DNA from: Ectopseudomonas composti | GTDB taxonomy: Bacteria; Pseudomonadota; Gammaproteobacteria; Pseudomonadales; Pseudomonadaceae | Assembly (NCBI RefSeq): GCF_001567565.1 | Contig: NZ_LSSW01000029.1 | Span: 682,001-746,000 of the forward strand | DNA: 64,000 bases | Direction: 5' to 3' | Shown here: piece after piece, positions 24,935 to 33,407 of the stretch | Numbering within the stretch: the stretch's first letter is position 1 | Layout of the letters: every line of letters begins with the position of its first letter | The notes under the pieces: model-generated | Database searches by the model: none | Seen by the model: the letters and a program-made list of their open reading frames with translations, nothing else | Told to the model about the DNA's origin: nothing | Made by a program: the position numbers and the translations under genes

Positions 24935-25288
24935 TCAGACGCGGTAACGCTGACGCTCGGATTTGAAGAGAATGCGGACAATCGCAAACTCGCGCTCGAT
25001 CTGCTCGATCAGGGCCGGAACCAGTTCCAGCTCGTCGCGCCGCCCCGCGTCCTCCAGCTCTTTGCACAGGCTAGCCAGCAGCACCGCGCCCATGTTGCTG
25101 CAACTGCCCTTGAAACTGTGGGCAGCCAGACGCACCCCCTGAGCATCGCCTTCGGCCTGAGCCTCATGCAGCAGGCGCACGCGCTCTTCGGAGTCGGCCA
25201 CGAAGGTATCGAGCAGAATCGGATATTCGTCCTCCATGACATCCTGCAAGGATGCCAGGACAGCATCGTCGAGATGGATATCGGACAC
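24935..25288 (-). CDS. hptB: Histidine phosphotransfer protein HptB
   Basis: A 117-residue HPt domain with the phosphate-accepting His57 in AAHSFKGSCSN. In P. aeruginosa HptB takes phosphate from several hybrid kinases (for example PA1611, RetS-linked SagS) and passes it to HsbR, which sets the state of the anti-sigma antagonist HsbA and so affects flagella, biofilm and RsmY levels. In P. aeruginosa the module lies elsewhere near flgM. Here it sits between hsbR and fliK, as in P. putida-type genomes. The assignment rests on the His motif and the neighbours. Confidence 0.88.
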   Translation of the reverse strand: MSDIHLDDAVLASLQDVMEDEYPILLDTFVADSEERVRLLHEAQAEGDAQGVRLAAHSFKGSCSNMGAVLLASLCKELEDAGRRDELELVPALIEQIEREFAIVRILFKSERQRYRV

Positions 25289-25318
25289 TGGGTCACTCCA
25301 TGAACATCGAAGCGCGAA

Positions 25319-27007
25319 TTATGCCTCAGTGGACCAGCAAAACTCCACGCTGACGCCCCGTCCGTCGGAGCAATGCCCGAAGCCATCGCTTAGCTCACGC
25401 ACCAACGACAGCCCCCGCCCACAGAGCGCATCATCGGCCGTATCGATGACACTGGCTGGGTCGAAACCAGGCCCGCTGTCTTCCACTCGCACGATCAGCC
25501 GACCGCCGTTCGTCTCGGGCAGCATCTGCAGATGAAAACGCACATAGCCGTCATGCAGCGACGCCAGGCGCAGACGCCGCTCCCGGTAGTACTCGGCAAA
25601 GCCACTGGCATCCCTCTTGAGCGACGAGTCCAGGCCCATCACACCATGCTCCAACGCATTGGAGTAGAGCTCGGCGAGCACGGTATACAGCTCACCGCCA
25701 CGTGGCCGCAGTGCTTGCACGTCCAGCAGCAGCTGCAGCAGAAACGGCAAAGGGTTGAAATGACGCAGACTCAGTGCACGAAACTCGAAACTGGCCGACC
25801 AGTCCATCACGCTACTCTGGCCGCTGTCGGCAAAGGCCAGCGGCCGGGGACGTTCATCGTCTTCGGCCAAACCGACCTGGACCATGCTGACATCGTCCTG
25901 TTGCTCACCGCGAAATGCCACCAGCGCCTGCTGGATTTCCTCGAACAGCGCCTGCGGTTGGCGATTGGCATCCAGCAGACCGAGCAGGCGCGCCTCGCCG
26001 AACAACTCCCCTTGCTTGTCGCTGGCTTCGAGAACACCGTCACTGAGCAGGAAAATGCGATCCCCAGGCGCCAGCGGGTAGACCTCACAACGGTCGCTGA
26101 AGGCCGCAGGCCCTAGAATCCCCAACGGCAGATGGCGTGACACCAAAGGCTGACGCGGACGGCCATCGGCATGCAGCAGGTAGCCATCGGGCAGCCCGCC
26201 GTTCCAGACTTCGAGCAAACCCCGCTTGCTGCTGATATTGAGCACGGTGGCGCAGCAGAAAACGCCGACCGGCAGGATACGCTTGAGCTTGGCGTTGATC
26301 TCGCGAAGGATTTCGGCGAGCGCATGCCCCTTGGCAGTCATGCCGTAGAACACCTCGGCCAGCGGCATGGCGCCAATGGCCGCCGGCAAGCCATGGCCGG
26401 TGAAGTCGCCAAGCAGCACATGCATGCCACCGGACGGGTTGTACGCGGCCAGTAGCAGATCGCCGTTGAACAGCGCATAAGGCGACTGCATGTAGCGGAT
26501 GTTCGGCGCATCCAGGCAACCGGAATGCGCCACCTTGTCGAATACCGCCTTGGCCACGCGCTGCTCACGCAGCAGATGCTCGTTGTGCCGGGCGATCAGG
26601 TCGCGTTGCCGCAGCACCGTGTCATGCAGCCGGCGCAGGCGGTCCATCGCACCGATCTTGGCTTCGAGTATCACCCGGTTGTAGGGCTTGGCGAGAAAGT
26701 CATCGCCACCGGCCTCGAGGCAACGCACCAGCGCCTCACCTTCGGTCAGCGAAGTGAGAAAGATGATCGGCACCAGCGCCTCGCCGGCCTGCTGCTTGAT
26801 CCGCCGGGCAGCCTCGAAGCCATCCATCACCGGCATCAGCGCATCCATCAACACCAGGTGCGGGCGCTCCTGCTCGAATAGCGCCACCGCCTCCAGGCCA
26901 TTGCTGGCGGTAAGCACGCGATGGCCCTGGCGACTGACGATGGTGGACAGCAGCATGCGATCAGCCGCGTTGTCCTCGGCAATCAGAATCGCAAGACGAT
27001 CAGGCAT
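25319..27007 (-). CDS. hsbR: Response regulator phosphatase/kinase HsbR
   Basis: A three-part 562-residue regulator. It has a receiver domain (1-125) with Asp55 in LVLMDALMP and Lys in FLAKPYN; a PP2C/SpoIIE-type phosphatase domain (about 175-385) with DFTGHGLPAAIGAMP and LLSDGVLEA; and a C-terminal HATPase of the anti-sigma kinase type (about 430-560) with ELYSNALEHG and VEDSGPGFD. It can dephosphorylate or phosphorylate the STAS protein HsbA, controlled by HptB. The start at 27007 overlaps the hsbA stop by one base (TGATG). The 30-base gap to hptB fits co-transcription. Confidence 0.9.
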   Translation of the reverse strand: MPDRLAILIAEDNAADRMLLSTIVSRQGHRVLTASNGLEAVALFEQERPHLVLMDALMPVMDGFEAARRIKQQAGEALVPIIFLTSLTEGEALVRCLEAGGDDFLAKPYNRVILEAKIGAMDRLRRLHDTVLRQRDLIARHNEHLLREQRVAKAVFDKVAHSGCLDAPNIRYMQSPYALFNGDLLLAAYNPSGGMHVLLGDFTGHGLPAAIGAMPLAEVFYGMTAKGHALAEILREINAKLKRILPVGVFCCATVLNISSKRGLLEVWNGGLPDGYLLHADGRPRQPLVSRHLPLGILGPAAFSDRCEVYPLAPGDRIFLLSDGVLEASDKQGELFGEARLLGLLDANRQPQALFEEIQQALVAFRGEQQDDVSMVQVGLAEDDERPRPLAFADSGQSSVMDWSASFEFRALSLRHFNPLPFLLQLLLDVQALRPRGGELYTVLAELYSNALEHGVMGLDSSLKRDASGFAEYYRERRLRLASLHDGYVRFHLQMLPETNGGRLIVRVEDSGPGFDPASVIDTADDALCGRGLSLVRELSDGFGHCSDGRGVSVEFCWSTEA

Positions 27008-27312
27008 CAGCTGATCTGAAACAGCTGCTCGAAGTTGGAGATCGCAAGGATCTTGCGCACATCGCTGCTGCAATTGAGCAGACGAATTTGCGCAGAATCG
27101 CCGCCGGCATGGTCACGTAACAGCAGCAACATGCCCAGCGCCGAACTATCCAGGTAACTGGTATCACGCAAATCGACCTGATAGCGCTTGGGCGCGACGT
27201 TTACACGCTCGTAGGCGTCGCGAAACTCCTGATGAGAGGCGAAGTCGAAGCGTCCTCGAATCACAATGGTCAGCTCTTGTCCGTCCGCGGACGGCTGCGA
27301 AGTGATGGCCAT
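27007..27312 (-). CDS. hsbA: Anti-sigma factor antagonist HsbA (STAS domain)
   Basis: A 101-residue single STAS domain with the phosphorylatable Ser in TSYLDSSALGMLLLL. In P. aeruginosa HsbA binds FlgM when unphosphorylated, and the diguanylate cyclase HsbD when phosphorylated, so it links swimming and biofilm states. ATG 27312 has AAGGAG five bases upstream; an in-frame extension to 27354 has no support. It lies between fliJ and hsbR. Confidence 0.9.
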   Translation of the reverse strand: MAITSQPSADGQELTIVIRGRFDFASHQEFRDAYERVNVAPKRYQVDLRDTSYLDSSALGMLLLLRDHAGGDSAQIRLLNCSSDVRKILAISNFEQLFQIS

Positions 27313-27397
27313 GTCTACTCCTTTGTCGAGACTCTGCCAAATGGGGCGGTTCACGTCTCAAGGTGTAGCATCTGGCAGGCGACGAAACAACTTCTAT

Positions 27398-27847
27398 TCA
27401 GGATTCACCGCGATCGACCAGGCGTTGCGCCAGCTCGTCGAGCAATTTCTGCTCACGCTTGTCCTCGGCCAATCGGGCTTCGTCTATGTAGCGCTGCACC
27501 AGTTTGCGCAGCCCTTCGAGCCGCGCATAGCGCTGCTGCCACACGGCACGCATCTTCTCAAGGTTGGCACGATGCCACTCGAGACTCTGCTGCTGCTGGC
27601 CGACCGCCGTTTCCAGTTGCGACAAAAAGCGTTGATAGTTCATCAGCCACTGGCCGGAAACGCCCTTGCTGCCCTCGCTGATCCACTGCTGCTGATAGTC
27701 ACCGCGAAAACGTTCCAACTCGCCCAACTTGGCTTCGGCCTGGCCTACCAACCCCTTGCAATGCCCGAGCTGGCGGGCTGCCTCGCGCTCGGCCCTTTCT
27801 GCCATTTCGACGACCGGCTGCAGACGCTTGGCGCGACTGAGACTCAT
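27398..27847 (-). CDS. fliJ: Flagellar export chaperone FliJ
   Basis: A 149-residue coiled-coil protein with the FliJ pattern (LGELERFRGDYQQQW, QRYARLEGLRKLVQRYIDEARLAED). FliJ sits in the FliI ring and helps deliver export substrates. Sequence identity between FliJ proteins is low, so the call leans on length, heptad-like charge pattern and position right after fliI. Confidence 0.9.
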   Translation of the reverse strand: MSLSRAKRLQPVVEMAERAEREAARQLGHCKGLVGQAEAKLGELERFRGDYQQQWISEGSKGVSGQWLMNYQRFLSQLETAVGQQQQSLEWHRANLEKMRAVWQQRYARLEGLRKLVQRYIDEARLAEDKREQKLLDELAQRLVDRGES

Positions 27848-27893
27848 GACTGCATGACCTCACCGACGTCACAGGATTTGCGGGTCAACAGCA

Positions 27894-29240
27894 TCATTGC
27901 CCCAGCACGGTGGCCAGTTGTTCTCGGCTCTGCTGCATACCCACGCTGTCATCCAGGCCCTGGCGCAGATACTGAGCCATCAGCGGCTGGCGCGCGATGG
28001 CCAGGTCAGTATCCGCATCACCACCAGGAACATAGGCCCCGACGCTGATCAGATCGCGACTTTGCTGATAACGCGACCACAGCTGCTTGAAACGCTGCGC
28101 CTGCTTGAGCTGCTCAGGCGGTACCACCTGCGGCATGACCCGGCTGATGGATGCCTCGATATCGATTGCCGGATAGTGCCCCTCCTCGGCCAGACGGCGA
28201 GCCAGGACGAAGTGTCCGTCGAGCACGCCGCGCGCGGCGTCGGCGATAGGGTCCTGCTGGTCATCGCCCTCACTCAGGACCGTGTAGAAGGCAGTGATCG
28301 AACCACCGCCGGCTTCGGCATTACCGGCACGCTCGACCAGTTTCGGCAGTTTGGCGAATACCGAGGGTGGATAGCCCTTGGTCGCTGGCGGCTCACCGAT
28401 GGCCAGGGCAATTTCACGCTGAGCCTGGGCATAACGGGTCAGTGAGTCCATCAGCAGCAGGACGTTCTTGCCCTTGTCGCGGAAATATTCGGCGATGCGC
28501 GTGCAGTACTGCGCGGCACGCAGACGCATCAGCGGCGCATCGTCGGCCGGCGAAGCGACCACCACGGAACGCTTGATGCCCTCCTCGCCGAGGATTTCGT
28601 CGATGAACTCCTTGACCTCACGCCCCCGCTCGCCAATCAACCCGACCACGATGATTTCGGCCTCGGTGAACCGGGTCATCATGCCCAGCAGCACGGACTT
28701 GCCCACGCCGGTACCGGCGAACAGGCCCAGACGCTGACCGCGTCCGACGGTAAGCAGGCCGTTGATCGAACGGATGCCGACATCCAGCGGCTGACTGATG
28801 GGGTCACGCTTGAGCGGGTTGATGCTGGGGCCATCCATCGGCACCCAGTCTTCGGCCTTCATTCCGCCCTTGCCGTCCAACGCGCGCCCTGCGCCGTCGA
28901 GCACTCGCCCCAGCATGGACATGCCCATGGGCAAGCGCCCGGCGTCCGGCAGCGGCACGACCCGTGCGCCTGGCGCGATGCCAGCCAGGCTGCCGACCGG
29001 CATCAGGTAGATCTTGCCAGCGGAAAAGCCCATCACCTCGGCCTCGACCTGAACCGGGTGATAGCTGTCTTCATTGATGACCAGGCAGCGACTGCCAATT
29101 GCCGCGCGCAAGCCTTCGGCTTCCAGGGTGAGGCCGACCATGCGCAGCAGACGACCTTCGAGTATGGGCTGACTGGGCAGGCTGATCGCATCGCTGTAGC
29201 CCTCCAGACGCCGGGCGAAGCTCACACGATCAAGGCGCAT
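27894..29240 (-). CDS. fliI: Flagellum-specific ATPase FliI
   Basis: ATPase of the flagellar export apparatus. The 448-residue protein matches F1-beta-type ATPases, with Walker A GTGVGKS at 176-182, LIGERGREVKEF, LLLMDSLTRYAQAQREI and PPATKGYPPSVFAKLP. I chose ATG 29240 (MRLDRVSFARRLEGY), which overlaps fliH by 11 bases and matches the family N-terminus. The frame is open further upstream, but that stretch is fliH read in another frame. Confidence 0.96.
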   Translation of the reverse strand: MRLDRVSFARRLEGYSDAISLPSQPILEGRLLRMVGLTLEAEGLRAAIGSRCLVINEDSYHPVQVEAEVMGFSAGKIYLMPVGSLAGIAPGARVVPLPDAGRLPMGMSMLGRVLDGAGRALDGKGGMKAEDWVPMDGPSINPLKRDPISQPLDVGIRSINGLLTVGRGQRLGLFAGTGVGKSVLLGMMTRFTEAEIIVVGLIGERGREVKEFIDEILGEEGIKRSVVVASPADDAPLMRLRAAQYCTRIAEYFRDKGKNVLLLMDSLTRYAQAQREIALAIGEPPATKGYPPSVFAKLPKLVERAGNAEAGGGSITAFYTVLSEGDDQQDPIADAARGVLDGHFVLARRLAEEGHYPAIDIEASISRVMPQVVPPEQLKQAQRFKQLWSRYQQSRDLISVGAYVPGGDADTDLAIARQPLMAQYLRQGLDDSVGMQQSREQLATVLGQ

Positions 29241-30033
29241 CGGCGCTGTCCAGTTCCAGATTGATGTCCGCCTCGGGCGGCTGGGTAGCCTGCGCGCGCT
29301 GCTGCTCGAACAATTGCTTGAGAGCCTGCGCCATGCGCGTCTCGACACTGGCATCGATCTGACTGTGCTCGGTCTCGATGCGGCAGCCGCCCGGCAGCAA
29401 GCTGTCGTCCTCGAGAATGCGCCAGCTTTCCTCGTGACGCTCACGCATCGCCTTGATGGTTTCGAAGTCTTGCGGGTTGATCTGGATGCGCACGTTGTCG
29501 GCGCCCATGGGCAGCAACTTGAGCGCTTCGCGCAGCACCTGGCGAATCTGGCTGGAATCAGTGTTGAGCTCGCGCTGAATGACCTCGCGCACCATATGAC
29601 TGACCAGGCGCACCACGGCCACTTCCATCTGCTGGTCCTGCTCGGCAATGGGCTCGAGCAACTGCGACATGAGCGTTTCCAGGCTGCCGACCTTCAGCGC
29701 CAGCGCGGCATCGGCCTCCTGTTTGGCCTTGATCTGGCCGGCATGAAAGCCGTCCTTCTCGCCGGTGGCGAAGCCTTCGTTGTAGGCATCCTGGCGGATG
29801 GCCTCAAGCTCATCGAGCGTCAGTGGTTTGACATCTTCGAGGGCGACTTCCTCGACCTGCGCAGCATCCTGCTCCTCTACGGCCGCGGCAGGCGCTTGCG
29901 CCTGCTCATCTGCGGCCGCATCGGCGTCGCTCGGCTCTGTGCCCGGCGCATCGAAGCTGGGCAGCGCCCAACGGTCGAATGTGCCCAGATCCTTGGCGCG
30001 AATCAGCTCGCTCTCAGGCTCCTTGGCTGCCAT
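29230..30033 (-). CDS. fliH: Flagellar export regulator FliH
   Basis: A 267-residue regulator of FliI that binds the ATPase and links it to the C-ring. The N-terminal half is acidic (SDADAAADEQAQAP), the middle carries the G-x3-G-type helix EGFATGEKDGFHAGQIKAKQEA, and the C-terminal domain (VRLVSHMVREVIQRELNTD, INPQDFETIKAM) is the FliH/HrpE domain. It lies three bases after fliG and overlaps fliI. Confidence 0.94.
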   Translation of the reverse strand: MAAKEPESELIRAKDLGTFDRWALPSFDAPGTEPSDADAAADEQAQAPAAAVEEQDAAQVEEVALEDVKPLTLDELEAIRQDAYNEGFATGEKDGFHAGQIKAKQEADAALALKVGSLETLMSQLLEPIAEQDQQMEVAVVRLVSHMVREVIQRELNTDSSQIRQVLREALKLLPMGADNVRIQINPQDFETIKAMRERHEESWRILEDDSLLPGGCRIETEHSQIDASVETRMAQALKQLFEQQRAQATQPPEADINLELDSADAP

Positions 30034-30036
30034 GGC

Positions 30037-31053
30037 TTAAACCATTTCCTCGCCGCCCTTGCCGCCGAGCACGATCTCTCCGGCTTCGGCCATACGCCGG
30101 GCAATGGTGAGAATTTCCTTCTGCGCACCTTCCACGTCGCTGACGCGCACCGGCCCCTTGGCTTCCAGGTCGTCACGCAGCAGCTCGGCCGCACGCTTGG
30201 ACATGTTCTTGAACACCTTGTCCTTGATCGCCTCGTCGGCGCCCTTGAGCGCCAGCACCAGCACTTCGGACGAGACTTCGCGCATCAGTGCCTGGATACC
30301 ACGGTCGTCGACATCGGCCAGGTTGTCGAAGACGAACATGAGGTCCTCGATCTGCGTCGACAGGTCTTCGTCCACTTCGCGAATGGAGTCCATCAACTGG
30401 CCTTCCACCGAGCTGTCGAGGAAGTTCATGATGTCTGCCGCACGCTTGACGCCGCCCATGCTGGCGCGTGTGGTATTGGCACTGCCGGAGAACTGCTTCT
30501 CGAGGATCTGGTTGAGTTCCTTGAGTGCCGAGGGCTGCACGGTATTGAGCGAAGACACGCGCAGGATGATATCCAGGCGCACCTTGTGATCGAAATGACT
30601 GAGCACTTCACCCGCCTGGTCGGGGTCGAGGTAGGCCACCACGATGGCCTGAATCTGCGGGTGCTCGTAGCGAATCACATCGGCCACGGCGCGCGGTTCC
30701 ATCCATTTCAGGCTATCCAGGCCGCTGGTGCTACCACCGAGAAGGATACGGTCGATGAGGTTGCCGGCCTTGTCCTCGCCCAGCGCTGCGGTGAGCATCT
30801 TGCGGATGTAGCCGTCAGAACCCACGCCCAGGCTGGTCTGGTCGCCGACGATGTCGACGAACTCGCCCATCACCTGCTCGACTTGCTCGCGGTGGATGTT
30901 GCGCATACCGGCCATGGCGACGCCGACGCGCTGCACTTCCTTCGGTCCCAGGTGGCGCAGCACCTGAGCGGCGTCGGTCTCGCCCAGCGACAGCAGGAGA
31001 ATCGCGGCCTTGTCGACCTTGGTCAGCTTGGTAGCGGTACGATTATCACTCAT
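30037..31053 (-). CDS. fliG: Flagellar motor switch protein FliG
   Basis: Rotor protein that contacts the stators. The 338-residue protein carries the three FliG domains: an N-terminal FliF-binding region (KAAILLLSLGETDAAQVLRHL), a middle domain with the EHPQ-like YEHPQIQAIVVAYLDPDQAGEVL segment, and a C-terminal domain with the charged torque helix (IQALMREV, DEAIKDKVFKNMSKRAAELLRDDLE). It overlaps fliF by 8 bases. Confidence 0.97.
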   Translation of the reverse strand: MSDNRTATKLTKVDKAAILLLSLGETDAAQVLRHLGPKEVQRVGVAMAGMRNIHREQVEQVMGEFVDIVGDQTSLGVGSDGYIRKMLTAALGEDKAGNLIDRILLGGSTSGLDSLKWMEPRAVADVIRYEHPQIQAIVVAYLDPDQAGEVLSHFDHKVRLDIILRVSSLNTVQPSALKELNQILEKQFSGSANTTRASMGGVKRAADIMNFLDSSVEGQLMDSIREVDEDLSTQIEDLMFVFDNLADVDDRGIQALMREVSSEVLVLALKGADEAIKDKVFKNMSKRAAELLRDDLEAKGPVRVSDVEGAQKEILTIARRMAEAGEIVLGGKGGEEMV

Positions 31054-32833
31054 CGGAATTGATCCACTCTTTCACCACCTGGGCGACACGACCTGGGTCT
31101 TCCGCCACCAGGCTCTTGATAGCGTTCAATTGTGCATCATACCCCTCGCTGGGGCTGGGCAACATAATGCTCTGTGGGCCGCCGAGGCTGACACGATCAT
31201 CGGACAGCTCGCCGCCCAGGCCACCCATCTCACCCAGCTCGACATCGCCGGAACCTGTCAGCGCCTTGCCACGACCGCCACCGGTGATGTTGTTGAGCAC
31301 CGGGCGCAGCACACCGAACACCAATACCAGGATGAACAGGACACCGAGCACCTGCTTGACGATGTCCCAGAACCAGGGCTGGGTGTAGAACGGAATGTCC
31401 GGAATCTCTTCGCCCATCGATGCGGTGAACGCCGTGTTGATCACACTGACGCTATCGCCACGACTGGCATCGAAGCCCACCGAGTCCTGTACCAGACGCG
31501 TGAACCGCGCCAGGTCGTCGGCTGTCCACGGCACCCGGCTGCTTTCGCCAGTGGCCGGATCGACACGCACCTGATCATCCACCACCACGGCAACCGACAG
31601 ACGACGCAGACGCCCCTGCTGCTGACGGGTGTAGCTGATGGAGCGATCAAGCTCAAAGTTGCGCGTGGACTGTTCGCGCTTGTCTGCCGGGTACGGCGCC
31701 AGCATCGGCTGTCCGGTTGCCGGGTCCATGATCTGTTGACCGTTGGCATCGACCAACGGCTGCCCGGCTGCAATCGGACCGGCCGGAGCGGCGGCGCCGC
31801 CTGCAGCCTGCTGCGGTGCGGCAGCCGGGCCAGGTGGCTGGTTGGACAGCGCGCCCGGCACACCCTGTGGCGGCAGGCTGCTCTGGCGCTGCTCGTTGAC
31901 CTGCTGTTCACTGCGCAGCGCCGGCTGATCCGGATTGAACATCTCGGAGGTGGATTCCACCGCGCTGAAGTCCACGTCAGCTGATACTTCCGCCTTGTAG
32001 CGGCCAGTGCCCAGCACAGGTTGCAGAATGTTGTGCACACGCTGGGTGAACAGCGTTTCCATACGACGGGTGTAGTCGAACTGCTTGCCAGCCATGGTCA
32101 GCTCGGACAACTCCTGCTGATCGGAGAGCAGGTTGCCCTTCTGATCGACCACGGTGACCTGGCCCTTGTCCAGCTCAGGCACGCTGGTCGCGACCAGATT
32201 GACGATGGCCATGACCTGGCTCGGCTCCAGCGCACGCCCCGGGTAAAGCTCGACCAGAACGGAGGCCGAAGGCTTGCGCTCGTCACGCACGAACACCGAA
32301 GCCTTGGGCATGGCCAGGTGCACACGTGCCGCCTTGACGTTGTTGAGGCTGGAGACAGTACGCGCCAATTCGCCTTCGAGGCCGCGACGATAGCGGGTTG
32401 CCTCCATGAACTGGCTAGTGCCGAGGCCCTGTTCACGGTCGAGAATTTCAAAGCCGACGCTATTATCGGTGGGCGCCACACCGGCAGCGGCCAAACGCAT
32501 GCGCGCACGCGCCAGATCATCGGCCTTGACCAGCAGCGCGCCAGAATTCGGTTCGATGGTGTAGTCGATGCCGGAAGCAGTCAGGGTCTCGACCACCTGG
32601 CTGGCATCCATCCCGTTGAGGCTGCCATAGAGCGGACGATAATCCGGCTGCTGCGACCAGAGCACCACGGCGAAACCGATCGCCACACTGGCAGCCAGCC
32701 CGACCAGAAGCCCGAGCTGACGCAGCACCGACATCTCGGCGAGGTTTTCAAGGAAGCTCAAGCCGAACAGCGGCTTCCTGGGCTCACCTGCATCGGCTTT
32801 GGCCGGTACGTTTGCTACTGCTGCTTCAGCCAT
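31046..32833 (-). CDS. fliF: Flagellar MS-ring protein FliF
   Basis: A 595-residue MS-ring protein with two membrane helices (about residues 40-60 and 468-490), ring-building motifs in between (the ASGIDYTIEPNSGALLV segment, RVHLAMPKASVF) and a Pro/Ala-rich disordered loop at about 320-375. The C-terminal tail binds FliG. GAGGG lies seven bases before the ATG. It follows fliE by ten bases. Confidence 0.97.
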   Translation of the reverse strand: MAEAAVANVPAKADAGEPRKPLFGLSFLENLAEMSVLRQLGLLVGLAASVAIGFAVVLWSQQPDYRPLYGSLNGMDASQVVETLTASGIDYTIEPNSGALLVKADDLARARMRLAAAGVAPTDNSVGFEILDREQGLGTSQFMEATRYRRGLEGELARTVSSLNNVKAARVHLAMPKASVFVRDERKPSASVLVELYPGRALEPSQVMAIVNLVATSVPELDKGQVTVVDQKGNLLSDQQELSELTMAGKQFDYTRRMETLFTQRVHNILQPVLGTGRYKAEVSADVDFSAVESTSEMFNPDQPALRSEQQVNEQRQSSLPPQGVPGALSNQPPGPAAAPQQAAGGAAAPAGPIAAGQPLVDANGQQIMDPATGQPMLAPYPADKREQSTRNFELDRSISYTRQQQGRLRRLSVAVVVDDQVRVDPATGESSRVPWTADDLARFTRLVQDSVGFDASRGDSVSVINTAFTASMGEEIPDIPFYTQPWFWDIVKQVLGVLFILVLVFGVLRPVLNNITGGGRGKALTGSGDVELGEMGGLGGELSDDRVSLGGPQSIMLPSPSEGYDAQLNAIKSLVAEDPGRVAQVVKEWINSDE

Positions 32834-32843
32834 GAATCAACCC

Positions 32844-33173
32844 TCAGACCGGCATCTGCATGATGTCTTGATAAGCCTGGACCAGCTTGTTACGAACCTG
32901 GGTCATGGCCTGGAAGGATACGCTGGCTTTCTGCGAGGCGATCATCACGTCGGTCAGATCGACCCCGCTCTGCCCCATCTCGAAAGCGGTAGCCAGTTTA
33001 TTGGAGGCCTGCTGGGTCTCGTTGACCTTGTTCACCGCCTGGCCGAGCATTTCCGAGAAGCTCGGCGCCCCTTGCACAGGCTCGCTCACAGCCGGCTTCT
33101 GCCGTGCCATGGCCTCGGCCTGCATGGAACGCATTTCCAGCATCAAGCGATTGAATTCGACACCCTGGCTCAT
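32844..33173 (-). CDS. fliE: Flagellar hook-basal body protein FliE
   Basis: A 109-residue protein joining the MS ring and the rod. The FliE pattern PSFSEMLGQAVNKVNETQQ and ASVSFQAMTQVRNKLVQAYQDIMQMPV is clear. ATG 33173 (MSQGVEFNRL) has GGAGG five bases upstream; the open frame continues upstream without support. It is the first gene of a long run ending at fliK and has a sigma-54-type promoter 53-68 bases upstream. Confidence 0.95.
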   Translation of the reverse strand: MSQGVEFNRLMLEMRSMQAEAMARQKPAVSEPVQGAPSFSEMLGQAVNKVNETQQASNKLATAFEMGQSGVDLTDVMIASQKASVSFQAMTQVRNKLVQAYQDIMQMPV

Positions 33174-33225
33174 GACTTCCTCCACTGCCCGCTTTTTGAC
33201 ACTAGCGGCGCTATGCAGGGGTATC

Positions 33226-33241
33226 TGCAACAAGGGTGCCA
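33226..33241 (-). promoter_or_regulatory. Sigma-54-type promoter for fliE operon
   Basis: Minus strand TGGCACCCTTGTTGCA, with perfect -24 (TGGCAC) and -12 (TTGCA) blocks and ten bases between GG and GC. It lies in the 234-base gap between fleR and fliE. The fliE operon of P. aeruginosa is activated by FleR with sigma-54, which fits. I saw no gene in the rest of this gap. Confidence 0.85.
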
Positions 33242-33407
33242 GAATGAAAAGAAGCTCGGAGAGCGGCACAAGCGGAGAGCGGAGCGCCATGATCGATGTG
33301 CACGGCGCGCCCTACAGCCGGAGGATCAGACAGAGGGTGCCTGATGACGCTGAAGCGCCACGCAGCGCCGCAGCCGCAAAGGCCGCGACGCGCCGTGGCG
33401 AGCGACC

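Noticed and set aside
33174..33407. A terminator or small gene between fleR and fliE
   Set aside because: Only GC-rich imperfect stems and no supported reading frame; nothing beyond the sigma-54 site can be backed.
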